Shown here one piece after another: positions 37,282 through 50,381 of a stretch of DNA of 64,000 bases (within the stretch, counting starts at the first letter, position 1; each line of letters begins with the position of its first letter). This DNA is from Calditrichales bacterium MX18-03 (GTDB taxonomy: Bacteria; Bacillota; Clostridia; Lutisporales; Lutisporaceae), in contig JAJGRE010000001.1 in NCBI GenBank assembly GCA_021083345.1, positions 1,488,001-1,552,000 on the forward strand. Reading direction: 5' to 3'. The position numbers and the translations under genes are program-made. The notes beneath the pieces were generated by a model. The model had not been told where the DNA came from, made no database searches, and saw only the letters and a list, made by a program, of their open reading frames with translations.

Positions 37282-39351
37282 CTATTTGCCGCCAAGAACT
37301 TTCTCGGCAATGCTCTTCGGTACTTCTTCAAAATGATCCATTTCCATCGCATATACGCCACGGCCCTGAGTTCTTGACCTCAAATCCGTTGCATAGCCGA
37401 ACATATCCGACAAAGGTACGAAGCCTCTGATGACCTGTGCACCGCTTCGAGCTTCCATGCCTTCGATCCGGCCTCTTCTGGAGTTGATATCACCAATAAC
37501 GTCTCCCATATACTGCTCCGGTACCGTTACTTCAACCTTCATTATCGGTTCAAGAAGCACCGGGTCTGCTTTCCTCATACCATCCTTGAAGGCCATTGAA
37601 CCGGCAATCTTGAACGCCATTTCGGATGAGTCGACTTCATGATAGGAACCGTCAAAGAGTGTGACCTTCAGGTCAAGCACCGGGTAGCCTCCGAGTACGC
37701 CGTTTGAAAGCGCCTCTTCCACACCACGCTGAACAGCGGGTATGTATTCTCTCGGAATGACACCGCCGACGATCTTGTTGACAAATTCAAAGCCTTCACC
37801 GGGCTGCTTGGGCTCCAGCTCCAGCCATACATGACCATACTGTCCCTTACCGCCTGACTGTCTGACGAATTTGCCTTCGATCTGGACCTTCCTCTTGATG
37901 GTTTCCTTATAAGCAACCTGTGGTTTGCCTACATTTGCCTCCACCTTGTATTCTCTCATCATTCTGTCAACAATGATTTCAAGGTGCAGCTCACCCATAC
38001 CGGCAATAATGGTCTGACCTGTATCGACATTGGTATAGGTTCTAAAGGTTGGGTCTTCTTCAGCCAGCTTCGACAGTGCAATTCCCATCTTATCCTGGCC
38101 GGCTTTTGTCTTCGGCTCTATGGCAACATTGATAACCGGTTCCGGAAATTGCATGGATTCAAGAATGACCGGATGATCCTCATCACTGAGGGTATCCCCT
38201 GTTGTCGTGTCCTTGAGACCAACAGCTGCAGCGATATCGCCGGTATAAACCTCTTCGATTTCTTCCCTGTGATTTGCATGCATCTGAACAATACGGCCGA
38301 TTCTTTCACGTTTGCCTTTAGTCGAATTATATACGTAGGATCCGGATTTGATTACTCCGGAATAAACTCTGAAGAATGCCAGCTTCCCTACATAAGGATC
38401 TACCATGATCTTGAATGCAAGGGCAGAAAAAGGTTCTTTGTCATCGGATTGCCTTATAATCTTTTCTTCTCCGTCGGCTGTAACACCTTCGATAGGCGGA
38501 ATGTCAAGCGGTGACGGCATGTAGTCCACAACTGCATCCAGCATGAGCTGTACCCCTTTGTTCTTATAAGAAGAACCACAGATAACAGGTGTCATTTTTG
38601 TTGCAATGGTTCCTATCCGAATACCGTTCTTGATTTCCTCCAAGGTGAGCTGCTCACCCTCCAGGTATTTCATCGTCAGCTCTTCGTCCAATTCGGATAC
38701 GGCTTCGATGAGTTTCTCTCGGTATTCCTTGGCCTTGTCAAGCATATCGGCCGGAATATCCGTCACTTCCATCTCCTTACCCAAATCGTCCTTATAAATA
38801 TAGGCTTTCATGATGACCAAATCCACTATCCCAGTAAAATGATCCTCGCATCCTATAGGAAGCTGGATCGGAACAGTGTTTGCCCCTAATCTATCTCTCA
38901 TCATTTCCACAACTCTGTAGAAATCCGCTCCCATAATGTCCATCTTATTGATATAAGCCATCCTGGGAACATTGTACTTGTCAGCCTGACGCCACACCGT
39001 TTCCGATTGCGGCTCAACACCGCCCTTTGCACAAAATACCGCTACAGAGCCATCGAGAACGCGCAGTGACCTTTCAACTTCAACAGTAAAGTCCACGTGC
39101 CCCGGCGTGTCGATTATGTTTATTTTGTGGTCCTTCCATTCGGCAGTCGTAGCAGCGGAAGTAATTGTGATACCTCTCTCCTGCTCCTGCTCCATCCAGT
39201 CCATGGTAGCAGTTCCTTCGTGAACTTCACCTATTTTGTAGGTCTTTCCTGTATAGAACAGGACGCGCTCCGTTGTCGTCGTTTTTCCGGCATCAATATG
39301 TGCCATGATTCCTATGTTTCTTGTCTTTTCCAATGGATATTGCCTAGGCAC
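37282..39351 (-). CDS. fusA: Elongation factor G
   Basis: 689 residues from a GTG at 39351 with AAAGGAGG six bases upstream, giving the normal [20 protein letters not shown] start. A longer ATG reading adds 15 non-homologous residues. G motifs: [34 protein letters not shown]. Domains II-V are complete, including [11 protein letters not shown] and the C-terminal [20 protein letters not shown]. Catalyses translocation and, with RRF, ribosome recycling. Lies 283 bp after rpsG. Confidence 0.97.
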   Translation of the reverse strand: MPRQYPLEKTRNIGIMAHIDAGKTTTTERVLFYTGKTYKIGEVHEGTATMDWMEQEQERGITITSAATTAEWKDHKINIIDTPGHVDFTVEVERSLRVLDGSVAVFCAKGGVEPQSETVWRQADKYNVPRMAYINKMDIMGADFYRVVEMMRDRLGANTVPIQLPIGCEDHFTGIVDLVIMKAYIYKDDLGKEMEVTDIPADMLDKAKEYREKLIEAVSELDEELTMKYLEGEQLTLEEIKNGIRIGTIATKMTPVICGSSYKNKGVQLMLDAVVDYMPSPLDIPPIEGVTADGEEKIIRQSDDKEPFSALAFKIMVDPYVGKLAFFRVYSGVIKSGSYVYNSTKGKRERIGRIVQMHANHREEIEEVYTGDIAAAVGLKDTTTGDTLSDEDHPVILESMQFPEPVINVAIEPKTKAGQDKMGIALSKLAEEDPTFRTYTNVDTGQTIIAGMGELHLEIIVDRMMREYKVEANVGKPQVAYKETIKRKVQIEGKFVRQSGGKGQYGHVWLELEPKQPGEGFEFVNKIVGGVIPREYIPAVQRGVEEALSNGVLGGYPVLDLKVTLFDGSYHEVDSSEMAFKIAGSMAFKDGMRKADPVLLEPIMKVEVTVPEQYMGDVIGDINSRRGRIEGMEARSGAQVIRGFVPLSDMFGYATDLRSRTQGRGVYAMEMDHFEEVPKSIAEKVLGGK

Positions 39352-39611
39352 AGTATTCCTCCTTTCTGTTGCAAGATTCACTGTTATATTCCCCAAAATT
39401 CCGTGTATTACACATTGTATTCTCTCTATATCTATTATTCACAATTAACCTCAACTTGTTTTTACCATCGTTTTACCTGAAAAACTTCCTGAAAACGGCT
39501 TTTCAGGTCGGCCATGGGCCGAGGCTATGGCGCCGGATAATCCTATTGCCAATCGCCTGCCGCCTATTGCCTGAGTCATATACTAGTCTACAACTACCAT
39601 CTGTAATGGGC

Positions 39612-39648
39612 ATTACCACGCGGTAGTGCTCACACTACCAGCGGTAAT
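39612..39648 (-). repeat. Two-part hairpin spanning the rpsG stop codon
   Basis: Outer 6 bp (39612-39617 with 39643-39648) and inner 7 bp (39622-39628 with 39633-39639) are joined by a 4/3-nt internal loop and capped by 4 nt. The rpsG TAG (39635-39637) lies in the inner stem. A competing 6-bp hairpin GTAATG/CATTAC (39603-39616) overlaps it. No T tract. Confidence 0.7.
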
Positions 39649-40105
39649 GGGCGAACGCCTTGTTGGCCTCAGCCATCTTGTGCGTATCTTCCCTCTTCTT
39701 GACGCTGGAGCCTACATTGTTGGATGCATCCAGCAGCTCACCTGCCAGTCTCTCCCTCATTGTCTTCTCGCCGCGCTTTCTGGAATAATCGATAAGCCAT
39801 CTCATACCCAGTGCCTGTCTCCTGTCAGCTCTGACTTCTACAGGTACCTGGTAGGTAGCGCCCCCGATTCTTCTGGCCTTTACTTCAAGAACAGGCATGA
39901 TGTTGTTCATGGCTGCCTCGAATAGCTCAACCGGGTCCTTACCTGTCTTTTCTCTCATGATTTCGAAAGCACCGTATACGATCTTCTGTCCGGCACTCTT
40001 CTTGCCGTCGTACATGATGTTGTTGATCAGCTTTGTAACGATCTTGTCATTGTACAACGGATCCGGTAAAACATCTCTTTTGGGAATATGTCCTTTTCTT
40101 GGCAC
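39635..40105 (-). CDS. rpsG: 30S ribosomal protein S7
   Basis: 156 residues. [40 protein letters not shown] and [20 protein letters not shown]; ends [12 protein letters not shown]. Primary 16S binder of the 30S head; in E. coli it also represses the str operon. The stop codon sits within an RNA hairpin and fusA follows after 283 bp, a long gap for this pair. Confidence 0.98.
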   Translation of the reverse strand: MPRKGHIPKRDVLPDPLYNDKIVTKLINNIMYDGKKSAGQKIVYGAFEIMREKTGKDPVELFEAAMNNIMPVLEVKARRIGGATYQVPVEVRADRRQALGMRWLIDYSRKRGEKTMRERLAGELLDASNNVGSSVKKREDTHKMAEANKAFAHYRW

Positions 40106-40175
40106 TTTACTTCCCTCCTTAACATAAAATTTAAGTTCATCGGTACTCGGTCGAACTCATTTGACAATAAGTTTC

Positions 40176-40195
40176 GGAGTTTTCGTGAAAACTCC
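40176..40195 (-). repeat. Hairpin H2 (rpsL-rpsG spacer)
   Basis: A perfect 9-bp stem GGAGTTTTC/GAAAACTCC with 2 nt between arms, in the 212-bp rpsL-rpsG gap. Resembles H1 at 32536-32557 in stem and flanks. Confidence 0.7.
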
Positions 40196-40317
40196 AAGAC
40201 TATTGCGGATGAAGTCGCCCGTTGTGCGCAAATATATTATACATCAATACTTACAGCTGCCTATTATGTTCATATTAAGCTTCTGTAAAATATCAATGTC
40301 TATAATCATTGCACAAT

Positions 40318-40692
40318 TTATTTCTTGGGTCTCTTTGCGCCGTACTTGGAACGGCTCTGCTTTCTGTTAGCGACACCTGCAGCGTCAAGTGTTCCCCTGA
40401 CGATGTGGTACCTTACGCCAGGAAGGTCCTTAACCCTGCCGCCTCTGATGAGGACAACGGAGTGTTCCTGGAGATTGTGACCGACACCGGGAATGTAGCC
40501 TGTTACTTCGATTTGGTTTGTCAGTCTGACTCTGGCAATTTTTCTCAATGCAGAGTTAGGCTTCTTCGGTGTTGTTGTCTTGACGACTGTACAAACTCCT
40601 CTTTTCTGCGGGCATTCCTTCAGTGCGGGTGCTGTTGATTTGTATTCAACTCTCTCCCGGCCTTTTCTAACTAACTGGCTGATGGTTGGCAT
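40318..40692 (-). CDS. rpsL: 30S ribosomal protein S12
   Basis: 124 residues from the ATG at 40692 ([18 protein letters not shown]). The decoding loops [13 protein letters not shown] and [13 protein letters not shown] carry the lysines whose mutation gives streptomycin resistance, here in the wild-type state. Ends [13 protein letters not shown]. Follows the L7Ae-like gene by 76 bp. Confidence 0.98.
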   Translation of the reverse strand: MPTISQLVRKGRERVEYKSTAPALKECPQKRGVCTVVKTTTPKKPNSALRKIARVRLTNQIEVTGYIPGVGHNLQEHSVVLIRGGRVKDLPGVRYHIVRGTLDAAGVANRKQSRSKYGAKRPKK

Positions 40693-40768
40693 TAAATGCA
40701 CCTCCTTGTTAATATGATGTTATATAACAGCCTTAATATTGAATTAAGGACGGTATAACGAAAACCTG

Positions 40769-41014
40769 CTAGTCTTTCAACACTGCAGCCGTTGAAGCCC
40801 CAATGTCGATACCGCATGCTTCCCCAAGCTCCTTCATCGTATTCAGATATACGATCTGAACATTCTTATTCTTACAGGCGTCCAAAACGGAATCCTTTAC
40901 AAAGTCGTCCGCATTTTCAGCGATATAAACCTTTTCTGTCTTATCGCCCTTTATGGCCTTGACGGTCTGCTTCAACCCCACTATTCTTCTGTTTGCTGCC
41001 TTCAGCTCATGCAT
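40769..41014 (-). CDS. L7Ae-family ribosomal protein (YbxF-like)
   Basis: 81 residues from the ATG at 41014 with AAGAGGTGAG seven bases upstream; a longer reading to 41071 is non-homologous. The L7Ae/L30e/S12e fold is visible: NRRIVGLKQTVKAIKGDKTE, VYIAENADDFV, CKNKNVQIVYLNTMKELGEA and CGIDIGASTAAVL. In Bacillus the equivalent (YbxF) binds kink-turn RNA. It sits between rpoC and rpsL as in other Firmicutes. Kink-turn target unknown. Confidence 0.9.
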   Translation of the reverse strand: MHELKAANRRIVGLKQTVKAIKGDKTEKVYIAENADDFVKDSVLDACKNKNVQIVYLNTMKELGEACGIDIGASTAAVLKD

Positions 41015-41140
41015 TTTCTCACCTCTTGAAAGAATTGTGGCTGCCATATGTCCAAGTGCTTTTTGGTACAAGCATGCTTAAAGAGAACCATATGGTTGAT
41101 TGTCTCTTCCTTAAAATGGTCCTCCTTAACGCACTAAATT

Positions 41141-41169
41141 ATTTTAGCACTTGTTCTATTTTGTGTCAA
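41141..41169 (-). promoter_or_regulatory. Sigma-A promoter for the str operon
   Basis: On the minus strand TTGACA (41164-41169), 17-bp spacer, TAAAAT (41141-41146), 23 bp beyond the rpoC stop. It allows rpsL-rpsG-fusA-tuf expression independent of rpoBC. The 5' leader (~120 nt) contains an AAGGAGG that is not followed by a usable start codon. Confidence 0.85.
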
Positions 41170-41191
41170 GTCATATTTAAAATACATCCAG

Positions 41192-44716
<3,525 letters not shown>

Positions 44717-44787
44717 GGAGGTATCTCTCCCTTCTTTTTTAATTGACCATCTTAAATCGTCAATTCAAGTTATATTTTTTGACGGAA

Positions 44788-44814
44788 GGATTGCAGGCCT
44801 AAGCACCTGCATCC
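44788..44814 (-). repeat. Post-stop hairpin in the rpoB-rpoC spacer
   Basis: GGAT-T-GCAGG pairs with CCTGC-ATCC (9 bp with one bulged base, 8-nt loop), 17 nt past the rpoB stop codon. No T tract follows, so it is not an ordinary terminator. Confidence 0.55.
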
Positions 44815-44830
44815 CCCCGAACCATACCTA

Positions 44831-47800
44831 TTAGAACTCTTCCTCTTCTTCGCCTTCCTCTTCCATCAAAAGGTCATCGAATTCGATTTCGGCTTCAAAG
44901 TCTTCTACGCCTTCGGCATCCTCATCATAGTCGTCGTAAAGGTCTTCTTCAGGCTGCTGAGCATTGCCTTTATACGGCAGACTTGCGAAGTCCATATCTT
45001 CTCTGGTTTCCATATCCACGCTGAGGTCCTCAACATCGTCCTCAACCGATTCCTTGATGGCGATTTCTTCGTTTTCCTCGGTGAGCACCTTGACATCCAA
45101 CGCAAGGCTCTGCAGCTCCTTGATCAATACCTTGAAGGATTCCGGCACGCCAGGCTCCGGTATGTTTTCGCCCTTGACGATGGACTCGTAAGTCTTGACA
45201 CGGCCTACCACGTCGTCGGACTTTACTGTCAGGATCTCCTGCAGCGTATGTGATGCACCATAAGCCTCCAGGGCCCAAACTTCCATTTCCCCGAAACGCT
45301 GGCCGCCGAACTGAGCTTTTCCGCCCAACGGCTGCTGTGTTACCAGAGAGTATGGTCCTGTGGACCGCGCATGGATCTTGTCATCTACCAGATGCAGCAG
45401 CTTCAGGATATACATGTAGCCAACCGTTACGTCGTTGTCGAAGTACTCCCCTGATCTGCCGTCCCTTAGCTGTATCTTGCCTGAGGGGTTCAGTTCAACA
45501 CCGTCAATGGGCGTCTCGCCGAACACCTTGATAATGCTGTCCAGGGCTCTCATGCTCATCAAATCTGATGATTTGATCATTTCCTTGATGGCAGCTAGCC
45601 TGCTGTCTATATCAAATACGTCCTGCTCTATATACTCATGAATGACCGCAAGGTTTTCCTTGACTTCCTCACGGATATCCGGCAGTTCTGCAGGTTGAAG
45701 CTCGTCTTCCAGCTCATGCTCCTGCTGGAGAAGCTTTTCCCGTTGCAGGATCTTTTCCTTGATGGTCCGGAGGTTTTTCTTTACCTGAATCACCTTGTTG
45801 GCCGTCTCGATGGTTTCCATGATGGTATCTTCATTGGCACCGTCAAAAACCGGTGTGGCGATCTTCCAGCCCAAAGCCTTGGCAGCCAGCCCCAGATGAA
45901 CCTCCAGCACCTGGCCGATGTTCATACGTGACGGAACGCCCAATGGGTTCAGCACGATTTCAAGGGGTGTACCGTTGGGCATGAAGGGCATATCCTCTTC
46001 AGGCAGAACTCTTGATATAACACCCTTGTTTCCATGCCGGCCCGCCATCTTGTCACCGACTGAAATCTTTCTTTTCTGGGCAATATAGCATCGAACCAGT
46101 TGATTGACGCCAGGGGGCAGCTCATCGCCGTTTTCCCTTGTGAATACTTTGACGTCAACAATAATTCCGGCCTCTCCGTGGGGTACTCTCAGGGATGTGT
46201 CCCTGACTTCCCGCGCCTTTTCACCGAATATGGCCCTTAAAAGTCTTTCTTCGGCTGTCAGCTCGGTCTCTCCTTTGGGTGTGACCTTGCCGACCAGGAT
46301 ATCACCGGAGCGTACTTCGGCACCGATGCGGATGATGCCTCTTTCATCCAGATCCTTTAAGGCCTCTTCCCCTACATTGGGGATATCCCGAGTGATCTCT
46401 TCCGGTCCCAGCTTGGTGTCCCGCGCTTCCGCCTCATACTCTTCTATATGAATGGAGGTAAATACATCTTCTTTTACCAGTTTCTCGCTGATCAGGATGG
46501 CATCCTCGTAGTTGTAGCCTTCCCAAGTCATGAAACCGATCAGGATATTTCTGCCCAATGCGGTCTCGCCTCTGTCGGTGGAAGGTCCGTCTGCAATAAT
46601 ATCGCCTTTCTTGACGATTTCTCCTTTTCTCGCTACCGGTCTCTGGTTGATGCAGGTTCCCTGGTTGGACCGGAGGAATTTCAGAAGCTTATACCGCTCG
46701 CGTTCCCCTGTGTTCGTTCTGATAACGACCTCATTGGCCGCCGCTTTCTCAACGATACCGTCGTTCTTTGCCAGGCCTATGACGCCGGAATCCCTTGCAG
46801 ACTTATATTCCATACCGGTGCCAACGATGGGCGAATCCGGCTTGATCAGCGGAACTGCCTGACGCTGCATGTTGGAACCCATCAGCGCTCTGTTTGCGTC
46901 ATCGTTTTCCAGGAATGGGATCATGGCCGTAGCAACAGAAACAACCTGCTTCGGCGATACATCCATGAATTCCACTTCGGTATTGGGCACGATAACGATC
47001 TCATGCCGCGCTCTGGCGGTAACCCTTTTATCGATAAACCGTCCTTCTTCATCCAATGGCTCGTTGGCCTGGGCGATAACAAACTCGTCCTCGATATCTG
47101 CAGTCAGATAGATGATTTCTTCGGTAACAAACTTCTCACCGTTTTCATCGGTTATGACAACCCGGTACGGTGCTTCGATAAAGCCGTATTCATCAATACG
47201 TGCATATGTACTTAATGACCCGATCAAGCCGATGTTGGGACCTTCCGGGGTCTCGATGGGGCACATTCTGCCGTAGTGGGAATGGTGCACGTCTCTGACC
47301 TCGAAGCCTGCTCTTTCTCTTGAAAGGCCGCCAGGTCCCAGTGCTGACAGCCTGCGCTTGTGCGTCAGCTCTGCCAGGGGATTTGTCTGGTCCATGAACT
47401 GGGACAGCTGCGAGCTTCCAAAGAACTCCTTGATGGCTGCTGCCACAGGTCTTATGTTAACAAGCTGCTGCGGTGTGACAACATCGATATCCTGAATGGT
47501 CATTCTTTCCTTGACAACCCTTTCCATTCTGGACAATCCGATCCTGAACTGGTTCTGAAGGAGTTCCCCCACAGAACGGAGCCTTCTGTTGCCCAGGTGA
47601 TCGATGTCGTCCACATGTCCGATGCCGTTGGATAGGTTGATATTGTGGTTTATGGAAGCCAGTATGTCGTCAACCAGGATATGCTTGGGAATCAGATCCT
47701 TCAATCGGTTTCTGATTTCATCCTTTATTTCATCCTCACCCTTGAACTTGCTGAGGATATCCTTCAGCACGCCCAGGTTTACATATTCCTTTATATTCAG

Positions 47801-48865
47801 ATCCGAAACATCAAAGGTCATATACTTGTTGATGTCGACGATATTGTTGCCAAGTATTTTGACCGGCCGGCCGTCAACGATGACAAAGGCTTCGTTGATA
47901 CCCGCATTCATGATTCTGGCCGCTTTGTCCCGGCTGATCTTCTCTCCTGCTTCTGCCAGGATTTCACCGGTTCTCGGATCGGTAATCTGCTTCTCTACCT
48001 TCTGGCCTGCCAGCCTTGCACTAAGTGCAAGCTTCTTGTTGAACTTGTAGCGTCCGAATTTGGCAAGGTCATACCTTTTTGCATCAAAGAACAAAACATC
48101 AATAAGGGATTTTGCACTTTCGACGGTAGGGGGCTCTCCCGGCCTCAGCCTTTTGTAGACCTCGATCAGTCCTTCCTCCTCCGATTTGGTTCCGTCCTTC
48201 TGAAGTGTCGCTTTGATTCTTTCGTCTTCACCCAGGATCCTTTCAATCTGCTCGTCTGTACCAAAACCCAATGCTCTAAGCAGTACGGTTATGGGTATCT
48301 TTCTCGTCCTGTCGATCCTGACCCACAAAACATCATTTGAGTCGGTTTCATACTCCAGCCATGCACCCCTGTTAGGAATAACCGTTGCTGAATGCAGCCG
48401 TTTCCCCGATTTGTCGATGCTTTCAACGTAGTAAACACCGGGAGATCTGACCAGCTGACTGACGATAACCCGCTCAGCGCCGTTGATAATAAAGGTTCCT
48501 TGATCCGTCATGAGAGGGAAATCCCCCATGAACACTTCCTGTTCCTTGACTTCGTTGGTTTCTTTGTTGATCAAGCGGATTTTGACCTTCAGCGGAGCAG
48601 AAAAGGTCACGTCTCTTTCCTTGCATTCCTCGACGGAATACTTGGGCTTGCCGTCCAGCGAGTAATCGACAAACTCAAGAATCAGGTTTCCCGTGTAGTC
48701 CTGAATGGGGGATACATCGAAGAAAACTTCTCTGAGTCCTTCCTCCAGGAACCAGTTGTACGAGTTCTTCTGTACCTCGATCAGGTTCGGCATATCCATT
48801 ACTTCGTCAATCTTTGAGTAGCTCATTCTGTAATTCTTCCCAGCAGAGACCGGATGTACCATCAT
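44831..48865 (-). CDS. rpoB: RNA polymerase beta subunit
   Basis: 1344 residues if begun at the ATG at 48865, with AAGGGGTGA about eight bases upstream; a GTG four codons earlier overlaps that site. The rifampicin-binding region reads [20 protein letters not shown] and [10 protein letters not shown], wild type at the usual resistance positions. The catalytic-region [13 protein letters not shown] and C-terminal clamp [20 protein letters not shown] are intact. The last ~75 residues are a strongly acidic tail ([15 protein letters not shown]...[10 protein letters not shown]). Confidence 0.97.
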   Translation of the reverse strand: MMVHPVSAGKNYRMSYSKIDEVMDMPNLIEVQKNSYNWFLEEGLREVFFDVSPIQDYTGNLILEFVDYSLDGKPKYSVEECKERDVTFSAPLKVKIRLINKETNEVKEQEVFMGDFPLMTDQGTFIINGAERVIVSQLVRSPGVYYVESIDKSGKRLHSATVIPNRGAWLEYETDSNDVLWVRIDRTRKIPITVLLRALGFGTDEQIERILGEDERIKATLQKDGTKSEEEGLIEVYKRLRPGEPPTVESAKSLIDVLFFDAKRYDLAKFGRYKFNKKLALSARLAGQKVEKQITDPRTGEILAEAGEKISRDKAARIMNAGINEAFVIVDGRPVKILGNNIVDINKYMTFDVSDLNIKEYVNLGVLKDILSKFKGEDEIKDEIRNRLKDLIPKHILVDDILASINHNINLSNGIGHVDDIDHLGNRRLRSVGELLQNQFRIGLSRMERVVKERMTIQDIDVVTPQQLVNIRPVAAAIKEFFGSSQLSQFMDQTNPLAELTHKRRLSALGPGGLSRERAGFEVRDVHHSHYGRMCPIETPEGPNIGLIGSLSTYARIDEYGFIEAPYRVVITDENGEKFVTEEIIYLTADIEDEFVIAQANEPLDEEGRFIDKRVTARARHEIVIVPNTEVEFMDVSPKQVVSVATAMIPFLENDDANRALMGSNMQRQAVPLIKPDSPIVGTGMEYKSARDSGVIGLAKNDGIVEKAAANEVVIRTNTGERERYKLLKFLRSNQGTCINQRPVARKGEIVKKGDIIADGPSTDRGETALGRNILIGFMTWEGYNYEDAILISEKLVKEDVFTSIHIEEYEAEARDTKLGPEEITRDIPNVGEEALKDLDERGIIRIGAEVRSGDILVGKVTPKGETELTAEERLLRAIFGEKAREVRDTSLRVPHGEAGIIVDVKVFTRENGDELPPGVNQLVRCYIAQKRKISVGDKMAGRHGNKGVISRVLPEEDMPFMPNGTPLEIVLNPLGVPSRMNIGQVLEVHLGLAAKALGWKIATPVFDGANEDTIMETIETANKVIQVKKNLRTIKEKILQREKLLQQEHELEDELQPAELPDIREEVKENLAVIHEYIEQDVFDIDSRLAAIKEMIKSSDLMSMRALDSIIKVFGETPIDGVELNPSGKIQLRDGRSGEYFDNDVTVGYMYILKLLHLVDDKIHARSTGPYSLVTQQPLGGKAQFGGQRFGEMEVWALEAYGASHTLQEILTVKSDDVVGRVKTYESIVKGENIPEPGVPESFKVLIKELQSLALDVKVLTEENEEIAIKESVEDDVEDLSVDMETREDMDFASLPYKGNAQQPEEDLYDDYDEDAEGVEDFEAEIEFDDLLMEEEGEEEEEF

Positions 48866-48877
48866 AAAGTCACTCAC

Positions 48878-49050
48878 CCCTTAGTTTGAAATAAGATAAA
48901 TTAAAATAGCCAAAAGCAAAAAAATACCAATCACGTCGCTTTTGGTTGGACTATAAAATTGAAGCATACCTATTTTAATATAACCGGTATTAGCTATTTA
49001 TATACAGTTTGCATAATAAACCCATATTAACTTTACCACAATGCAATATA
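48878..49050 (-). promoter_or_regulatory. rpoB leader
   Basis: About 180 nt of A/T-rich leader between the promoter and rpoB. One hairpin CCAAAAGC/GCTTTTGG (8 bp, 20-nt loop, ~48911-48946) is visible. No clear attenuator tail. Confidence 0.4.
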
Positions 49051-49052
49051 TA

Positions 49053-49081
49053 ATGTTAACACACCACTTTTAGCCTGTCAA
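49053..49081 (-). promoter_or_regulatory. Promoter for rpoB-rpoC
   Basis: On the minus strand TTGACA (49076-49081), 17-bp spacer, TAACAT (49053-49058). It makes rpoBC independent of rplJL, from which it is separated by the efflux and kinase genes. Confidence 0.75.
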
Positions 49082-49113
49082 GTATAATTTGTACAATTTT
49101 GCTTTTATTAAAT

Positions 49114-49138
49114 GAAAAACGGGTCCTGCGGACCCGTT
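49114..49138 (-). terminator. Terminator of the RND efflux operon
   Basis: Perfect 9-bp stem AACGGGTCC/GGACCCGTT with a 3-nt loop (49118-49138) followed on the minus strand by T5. It lies 5 bp after the adaptor-gene stop and just upstream of the rpoB promoter. Confidence 0.92.
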
Positions 49139-49142
49139 TGAT

Positions 49143-50381
49143 CTATTTTTCTACTACTTTGTCTCCGTCCTTCAAACTGTTGGCACCAGTCACGACGACC
49201 TTCTCGCCGGCAACCACGCCCTCCAGGATTTCATAATGACTGTCACTGGAATAACCAAGCTTCACTGCTTTTTTTGCTGCTTTCTGATCCTTTACCACAA
49301 ATACATGATGACTGCCGCTTTCGTTTATAACAGCTTCCTTTGGCACGGCTGCCACATTCTCATGTGTCGCCAGCACGATTCTCATCATACCGAACATGCC
49401 TGCTTTGATTTCATCACCGCTGTTCTTCAATTCTACTTTGACAGGGTAGGTTTTGCTTTGCATATCCAGCGCCGGGCTGATTGCTGTCACTGTACCTGTA
49501 AAGCTCTGTCCCGGCAGCACATCAATAGTGACTTCCACCGCCTGACCGGCCTTTACATAGCCAATATCCTTCTCGGAAATGCCCGATTCCAGATACAAGC
49601 TGTCGATATTCACCACCGAGAAGAGCATTACGCCTGGTGCCACATTTTCACCCACTGAAATGTTCTTTGCGCTGACAATACCGTCTATCGGAGACATCAC
49701 ATTGCTGTACTGAAGGTTTTCCTTTACCATCTTATAGTCGTTTTCTGCCACTGCCAAACCGATTTCTGCGCCTTTGACATCATAGCCCCAGCCCCTTTCG
49801 GCCTGCTTGAAGCTAGCCATTGCACTCTCATACTGTTCCTTTACCAGGTTGTAAGAGGTCTCAGCTGCTTCATATTCCGCTTTGGAGGCCGAGCCGCTGT
49901 TATAGAGCTCCTTTGTCCGGTTATAGCTTTTTTCCACGTTTTCCAGATTCAGCTTTGCCGAATTATATGCTGTCCTTGCCATTTCAATTTGCTGCGGCTT
50001 CAGTCCGGGATCGGAGCCAAAGTCCTGCAGCCTTTCCAGCATCAGTGTGGCACTGCGGACCGCTGCCTCCGCCTTTTCAAACTGCAGCTTCAATATGGTA
50101 TCGTCTATTTTGCAAAGGGATGCACCCTTTTTGACAGGTGTGCCGATATCTGCCTTGATGTTGCTTACCGTACCACTGACCTTTGCAGTGATGACCGCAC
50201 TTTCCTTAGGGTGTACCGTTCCGGGAAGGTTCAGTGTCTTTTGGAAATCCATCCGCTGCACGGCAGCTGTTTTTACATAGACCAGCTTCTCTTCCGGCTG
50301 AGCCGCCACAGGTGCCTCTTTCTTCCCGCAGCCCGAAAGCAACAATGCCGGAATGAGTATTAACACCGCAAGCTTTCTCAT
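49143..50381 (-). CDS. RND efflux periplasmic-adaptor-like lipoprotein (HlyD/MFP family)
   Basis: 412 residues. Lipoprotein signal with lipobox LLLSGC. Then a biotinyl-lipoyl half-motif (VSGTVSNIKADIGTPVKKGA), a coiled-coil hairpin (~95-200, EKAEAAVRSATLMLERLQD onwards), the second lipoyl half (SPIDGIVSAKNISVGENVAPG) and a beta-barrel domain. It is the membrane-fusion subunit of the adjacent RND pump, with a 4-bp ATGA overlap. In monoderm Firmicutes such adaptors work without an outer-membrane channel. Substrate unknown (drug, lipid or metal). Confidence 0.92.
   Translation of the reverse strand: MRKLAVLILIPALLLSGCGKKEAPVAAQPEEKLVYVKTAAVQRMDFQKTLNLPGTVHPKESAVITAKVSGTVSNIKADIGTPVKKGASLCKIDDTILKLQFEKAEAAVRSATLMLERLQDFGSDPGLKPQQIEMARTAYNSAKLNLENVEKSYNRTKELYNSGSASKAEYEAAETSYNLVKEQYESAMASFKQAERGWGYDVKGAEIGLAVAENDYKMVKENLQYSNVMSPIDGIVSAKNISVGENVAPGVMLFSVVNIDSLYLESGISEKDIGYVKAGQAVEVTIDVLPGQSFTGTVTAISPALDMQSKTYPVKVELKNSGDEIKAGMFGMMRIVLATHENVAAVPKEAVINESGSHHVFVVKDQKAAKKAVKLGYSSDSHYEILEGVVAGEKVVVTGANSLKDGDKVVEK

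Noticed and set aside
41015-41191. Extra small gene between rpoC and the L7Ae-like gene
   Set aside because: An AAGGAGG is present but no ATG/GTG/TTG lies at a suitable distance; the in-frame sequence begins with ATT and resembles no protein I know.
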